Shown piece after piece: positions 58,238 through 64,000 of a DNA stretch of 64,000 nucleotides (position 1 is its first letter; every line of letters starts with the position of its first letter). The notes under the pieces were generated by a model. That model saw only the letters and a program-made list of their open reading frames with translations. It ran no database searches and was not told the DNA's origin. Source of the stretch: Agrocybe praecox (taxonomy: Eukaryota; Basidiomycota; Agaricomycetes; Agaricales; Agrocybaceae); the NCBI GenBank assembly GCA_964017145.1, contig OZ024842.1, forward strand, positions 3,906,001-3,970,000, read 5' to 3'. A program made the position numbers and the translations under genes.

Positions 58238-60381
58238 TTAGATGAATTCTACTGGCCATGAATAATAATTTGGGTCACAATCGAGAAGTTGAATCCCAGT
58301 AATAAGTTTTGATGGAGATATGTGGTGCAGCCGCGTTGCTGAGTAGTAATCATATAGATGTAAGAGACATATAGATCAAGTGATTCATGAAGACTCACGG
58401 TTAGACTGCGAAATATAAGCCAGAGATTTCATGTTATATAGAACCCAATGAAGTCGTTCCATAGTCGAACTGAGCTTCAAGAGAGGATCCCAGCCTTTTA
58501 AGATCCTCTGCGCCTGAAGTGAGACTTGCTTATTGGGATAGTAGCTGAAATGGAAAACGGCATTGTAAATGCCAGAAATCTGGATTAAAACAAAGGTAAT
58601 GATTTCGGACTTCCACGAGCGAAGATGTTACTCACAATGATTTCTCCAGAAGATCCCACTTTGTAAGCTTCGGCTTTATTCAAAATCGAGACTAATTTAC
58701 GGCGATTCAGCCAGTTGTTTGCTCGCATAGGCGGCCGTGTCGTCCACGTATATTTCAATAACTGTCGTTCCAGTTCAATTAACTCGCTTAAATTTTCAGA
58801 GTACGCGCTCCAATCATGAAAAGGCTTCACATAGTCCCTGGCGATGTAATCTTCGAAGTGAACGTATATTATCAATATACGATGCTCGATGTCATTATGC
58901 TCCTCTGGTAAAATAGTTTGCCTGGGTTCACAGCGTAATTTTGCAAAACGATTGAGATAGCGGATTGTATCGTCGGGCGGTAAAAGTTGGCTGGAAGCGT
59001 CAAACTCACAGACCTGAAGATGAGGAACAAGTGATCCGTCTCCTGAGAGTAATCTCCAGTCATCTATAGGAGGTATGGTGACATTGATGTGAGTTAAGAA
59101 GGGCGCCAACCGAAGGAGTGAGACAAGCTGGAGGTTTCCCCCATATCCGTCAGACCTCAGGTATAAACGCTTCAAAGGAGATGGAACGAAGGAGCGCAGT
59201 AGAATTGATGATACTGATGATGCGAGGAAGGAATCAACAGCAGAGATTTCCATTTCTTCAATACATGGCAGGGTAAGGGCAGACAGGAACATGTCATACC
59301 GTGAAGCAGTTAGGAATTGAACTCGTAGATAAATTAAATTAACCAAGGTGATATTTGACCAATGGTGATTGGCATCTGTATAGAAACTTCTGATCGAAAG
59401 GCGCGTCAATGAATCAAAGAACTTGACTCGGAGAGTGATATACGTCTGTAAAATATCGCAAGATTCTTGTTGATATTCCACAAGGCCTGATTGAGGTAAG
59501 GAAAAACAAATGCCATGCGCCCCACGTATAAGGGCTCTCCGAAGCTTTGGTGCGTGGCGGAAGAAAGGGATTGTTGTATGATTTGGGCTTGCCCCAGGTA
59601 TGCTGTAAGATGTGGGTAAAACACGGATGATCAAATCTTCCAATAATGCCAGACGGTTTTCCACAGAATGCAAAACCTTGAGTAAAGGAGACGTTAGGGA
59701 GATTCGAGCTCCCCTCCATCTCGATGAATGGGCAAGTAACAGATCAAGAGCAGGGTGGTTTACTGATCCTCCCCAGTTGACAGCATGGAAATGAACATAT
59801 ATCGGCCCATCTCCTGTCCTTTCCATGACGCTTTTCAGAATGTTGATATAATCTGATTTATGGGTGTACATTTTATCAAGGTCGATGCTTGGAAGCCGAC
59901 GCCATATAGAAGGACACAGTAAGGCCGCTGTTCTCCAAGATCTGGATACTCGAGCAAGCGACCGGGACGGCCAAATTGTGTCATAACCAGAATATATCTC
60001 GTGGTATCCTTGGTTAGGTTGGTTAGGAATATATGTCGCCGTGTGCATGAATATGTTTTGCCATAACTCGAGTGGAACACGTCGTATGGCGGACAATACT
60101 GATTTTTGACCTTGCAAGCGGTCGAACGCTATTTGCCAACCAAGCGACTCGCCATGTGTGCGAAGTCGTTCTTCCTCCCGTTGAGCTCGTTGAATAAATT
60201 CCAGAATAAGGGGCATTTCTTCTTCGAACGGCGGGAAGTTGCTACGAAGAAGATGAGGCACAGGAAATTCGGCCGCGTGTGCATTTCCACTTGGTGGCAA
60301 GTCGTTTTGATATGGTATTACATGAGGTTTGCACTGTTCGATTCTGGACCGTGAATTTGAGATTTCATGAGCGAGTTCCAT
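58238..60381 (-). CDS. F-box protein, mushroom F-box/LRR type (675 aa)
   Basis: Three exons: 60381-58636, 58579-58399, 58338-58238. The N-terminus has a helical lead-in (EEEMPLILEFIQRAQREEER) and an F-box at about 95-150 (AIRRVPLELWQNIFMHTATY, then SLARVSRSWRTAALLCPSIW). The body alternates strands and helices in an irregular leucine-rich pattern (LEDLIIRVLP, LTRLSIRSFYTD, IEEMEISAVDSF). This is the common agaricomycete F-box design and implies an SCF ubiquitin ligase adaptor of unknown substrate. The two short 3' exons are phase-consistent and add a coherent 93-residue end (VEFI at the stop); without them the frame ends at 58585. Confidence 0.87.
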
Positions 60382-60659
60382 TACCTTGCGAGATTTTAGT
60401 CTTTGAGATAATTAGGCTCGTGTATGGGGCTTTGCTGCTTGTCGTTGTTGGTGTCTTGAGGCTGTTGTTGATCTGGTTGTTGACAAGCACCAATCTTCCT
60501 CGGACCCCAGTAAACATTCAGCACAATGTATATTTGTCAAGTTCTTTTAACTTGAGATAAAAATAGAAATGGAATGTTAGCACTGAAAATTTTCAAGTTA
60601 GTATAGCGCACAGAGTGTTTTGAATGGAAATTAAATTTGTGAAGATCGTTGTACAGGTT

Positions 60660-63600
60660 TCAGAATAAACCAACTAAATTATCGTCGTCCAACTCCTTGA
60701 TCAGGTCCCTGGCTTCCCTTGCTGGTCTGGCGATAAATGCCTTTTCATTGGCCGCACTTTCGAGTACCTTCTGGGCAACACTGCGCATAAGCTTCAATTT
60801 TTGGAAAAGATTAGGTTCGTTGGCTTGGGCGGAATCTTCGTCCGGGTTGAGGACAGCTAAAATAACCTGGGAAGATATAATGGATGGCGGAGTTCCCGCG
60901 ACGAGATGTGCCCTGAAGAAAGGTGGCAGTATTATTATTTTTAGTGTTCATTTAATCGGCAACTACACTTACTCTACGATTGGCTTCAGTAATTCTGGTT
61001 TATATGACATGGACGACACCAAGGATCCGATTGCTTCGCAGTAGTGTTCTTTATTTAAAAAAAAAAATGAAATCAGTAAATGCATTCGAAGGACGGCAAT
61101 GATTTGCTTACCGCTATGAGATTCCCGGAAGGCGTCTGAAACAAGCTCCAGACATGATTCGCGAGCCTTTTCGCCCACGTTCTGGGAACCACTTTCAATG
61201 ACATACGACAATGCAAGAATAAAACTCGTCGCAATAGAATCATCGTTCCCTCTTGCACCAGCCACCAGTTCGGTAATTACTGGATCCACACGTGGTTGAT
61301 TCTTCATCAATACTCCCAAGGCTTCAGCGGCCTTGGTTCGCACTGCGCTGCTAGCCGGATCGCTCGTGCTCTTGACAAAGGTTCGCTGTAATTGAGGGAA
61401 GAAAGGCTTGACAAATGCTGGGATGTTTTCTAACATGGAAGCTAAAGCACTGAGAATAGCGATCTTGACTCCAGGAGGATAGGCCATTGCCTGCGTAGCC
61501 ACACGAATCAGTGGTCCAGTGAAGGGTACGACGAAAGGTTTCATGGAGTTTTCATTCGTTCTTTCAACAAGATCGCCGATTGCGTACGCAGCCTGTTCTC
61601 TTTGTTCGTTGCTTCCGGTAGTGAGACCAGCAATGATGATTGGTACAGTAGGCGCTATACCCTTGGCAAGATCGAACCCCGGTACTGTCCTTCCAGGAGC
61701 TCCGGAAGATTCGATAGTACGGCGGAGTGGTACGACTAAAGGTTCCAACTCATCTTTTGGCACGGATTTGACGAAAGAATCGAAGGCATTCCAGGCTGCA
61801 GTATGTACAGCAACTTGAGGGTCATCAAGCAATGAAACAAGCTGACGAACCCAGTCGACTCGGTATATGGAGTCGTCCAATTCCGATGAATCACAAAACA
61901 CGACAAAGAGTTTGCATGCAGTAACCCGGCGCTTGGGAGAATCGTTTTTGGACCTGAAATGGAATAGATGAATATGCGGAAATGAAATCTAGAAAAGTGA
62001 ATCTCACCATCCCATCAAGAGCATCATTACTGTGTTTAATCCCTCACTATCATTAACAGAAGAGAACAAGGCTTCAATTGCTTCGTCGACGGCTTCACGG
62101 AGCTCTTCGTCGATGTCATCCTCAGAGACCTTGACTAAGGCGGTCAATATAACAGTCAGGCGTTTGCTCAGGGCGTTTCCTGCCACTGTTACTAGTGACG
62201 CGAGGGCACGAGCATTGAAAATGGTCATGGGTATGGCGGTTAGAGTCGGTATCAATACAGGGAACACTGTCGAAGCTCGAACCTAGAATAGATACAGTGA
62301 GCAATGATATTAATACATGTATCGTAGTACTCACATTCATGACTTCTTTCAAGGCTTGTAAGGCGGTGCCTGAACCCTTTCCAGGTTGGCGAAGGGCTTC
62401 CAACAAAGTGGGAATCGTTTGATCAATGGCCTTGACGCCGAGTTCTTCTTGAAGAACGTCAAATGCTTGAGCGGCTGCTGCCCGAACATTTGCTTCATCA
62501 TCAACAAGAGCGACGCGAACGATGGATATGATATCATCCTCGTGGTCTTCTCTTTGCGCTTCAGTTGAATTTTGCCTGGTCACTGGTTAATAATTGCCTT
62601 GCTTCATGAATTGTATCGCCACTTACATAACGTGACTGATAGTGAGAGAGACTCCTTCACGCGTTCTGGGATCAGAAGAGGTTGCTTTGCTTTTGAGGAT
62701 CGGCATAATTTCTCCCACAATTCTTTCACCAAATTTGCGGCACAGCTCTGCGACGGTGCGGCCTGCGGTCTATCGGAAGTTTGAGTAAATATCGATAGGA
62801 CTGTAGCAGCTCCCACCTCTTGTTGTTCAAACTCATCTGACGAGATGAGGAAGATGATTTGTGTGATGAGTTCGGGGAGAATTTCACGGACTAAAAAATT
62901 GTTTAGTAACAGTGAAATATCCAACAAGACGCGGAAAACCACACCAGTTCGAGGGGTGTTGTTGACAAGAGCCTTCCAGATCTGGATGGATGCCTGTCGT
63001 ACAACCACGACACCGTCTTGACGGACGAGATAAAGAGCAGCAAGAATCCTATCTCTTCTTTCAGCCCCAAGTACCTCGAGTAGCGCACGCCGCGAAGACT
63101 CCGCTGTCGAAGCCTCTGCACCAAGATCTTCTTCGTCAAACTCGGCGGCTTTTCCTGAGATCCCGGAGACTTTGAACAACAGTTCACCGACAAGAGTAAT
63201 AGAAGATTGCTAAAGATGCGGATCGATGAGTTCCTTCTACTCTAGTAACAATAAATGGATGAAATTCTCACTCGAATACGCCAACCAGGATCGAACATTC
63301 CACTTTCAAGCTCTGGAAGCAAGAGATCGATAGCTTTGGCGGAATAGTTAGTGACAACCATTCGTCCTGCACGCATAGCTGCCTCGCGAACGTATTCTTC
63401 GGTGTCGGACAAACCAAGAAGGATTGGCGATATAATTTTGGGAAGATGTGGCTGGAAACGACTGCCGAATGTAGCGGGCAGATAAACCAAAAGCGACATG
63501 AATCCTTCGCGGACGGTCGCACGAGGTGAGCGAGCATTTGCGATAATATCCGGCAATAAACCTTCAAGACGTTCCATACCAAGGCCAGAAAGAACTTCGC

Positions 63601-64000
63601 TCAAACCTTGCGCGGCACCCTGTCGGTCAACGCCCGATGTATCCGTCTTCAGAGTCCTAAGCAATCCAGGAACAAGATCGGGGAAATGGATTTCACCCAG
63701 TCGTTCAACTAGCGTTCCAAGAGCTTTGGCAGCAGTAGCGCGAGCTTCCGGAACAGGATCAACGAGGACCTGATGCACCATTGGCAGGAGTTCGTCTAGA
63801 TACGGTACGAAATCCTTGGCATCGGTAAGAGAGGCAAGATTGCCTACAATTTGTGCTGCTTTCTTCTTTGTGTCGGCCCCTCGTTCTTTCAGACCTCTCT
63901 CGAGAATAGGGACAACCTGATTAAAATATGTGAGTGCGAATGAATTTTAATGAAACTGAATTCCCCACCAAAGCCAAAGATGAATGATCAATATAATGCA
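60660..64000 (-). CDS. GCN1: eIF2-alpha kinase activator Gcn1, C-terminal part (runs off the window)
   Basis: Only the 3' half is inside; the 5' exons lie beyond 64000. The first visible coding base is 63917; 63918-64000 is intron. Gcn1 binds colliding or stalled ribosomes and lets Gcn2 sense uncharged tRNA, so amino acid starvation leads to eIF2-alpha phosphorylation. The visible protein is a continuous series of HEAT repeats (for example DPVPEARATAAKALGTLVER, then SDTEEYVREAAMRAGRMVV, then AGRTVAELCRKFGERIV), the pattern seen around the Gcn2-binding and C-terminal regions of Gcn1. It ends LDDDNLVGLF before a TGA at 60662-60660. About ten short introns are spread through it; I placed them by HEAT continuity and not all boundaries are certain. 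The assignment rests on the characteristic repeat series. Confidence 0.85.

Noticed and set aside
1..64000. CRISPR arrays, bacterial operons, rRNA genes, complete transposons
   Set aside because: None seen; the intron-rich eukaryotic layout excludes the first two, and no terminal repeats with a transposase or reverse transcriptase were recognised.

Overview
The window looks like nuclear DNA of a mushroom-forming basidiomycete (Agaricomycetes, probably Agaricales). Genes are packed on both strands and cut by many short (about 50-70 nt) GT-AG introns. There are fungal-specific families (CBM1 cellulose-binding modules, CFEM, a CE16 esterase, several F-box proteins) and a U6 snRNA gene. I built the gene models by hand, joining exons where splice sites, reading phase and family motifs agreed; nothing was aligned or searched.

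Layout. 0-6 kb: an 11-exon gene for an unknown protein unusually rich in SUMO-type motifs, an F-box gene, then 2 kb without a clear gene but with a diverged repeat. 6-17.4 kb: a 2135-residue RasGEF/PH/RhoGAP protein of the Bem2 type, a coiled-coil protein, and a convergent FAD monooxygenase. 19-24 kb: a second F-box protein and a small secreted double-psi beta-barrel protein. 24.8-27.4 kb: a decayed and an intact copy of a small cysteine-rich secreted protein; a third, intact, inverted copy lies at 50.4-51.3 kb. 28-35 kb: inositol-3-phosphate synthase (INO1), a 3.4 kb gap, and TIM50. 35.8-40.2 kb: a secreted plant-cell-wall cluster (a proline-rich protein ending in CBM1, a CBM1-CE16 esterase, a CFEM protein with a likely GPI anchor). 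40.5-49.4 kb: a large TPR-CHAT protease-like protein, an HtrL/YibB-like protein, U6 snRNA, a CMC4-type twin-CX9C protein and a single-pass membrane protein. 51.3-64 kb: a gene-poor stretch, a multi-pass membrane protein, a soluble double-ABC ATPase, a third F-box protein and the 3' part of GCN1, which runs off the right edge.

Most genes are housekeeping or signalling genes that are unrelated to each other. Two groups may work together: the adjacent CBM1 genes (binding and deacetylating plant polysaccharides outside the cell), and the secreted-protein paralogues, which share coding structure and short upstream blocks. The most unusual single gene is the TPR-CHAT protein, a caspase-like architecture known from prokaryotic and fungal immune or cell-death systems. 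I found no recognisable partner gene beside it.
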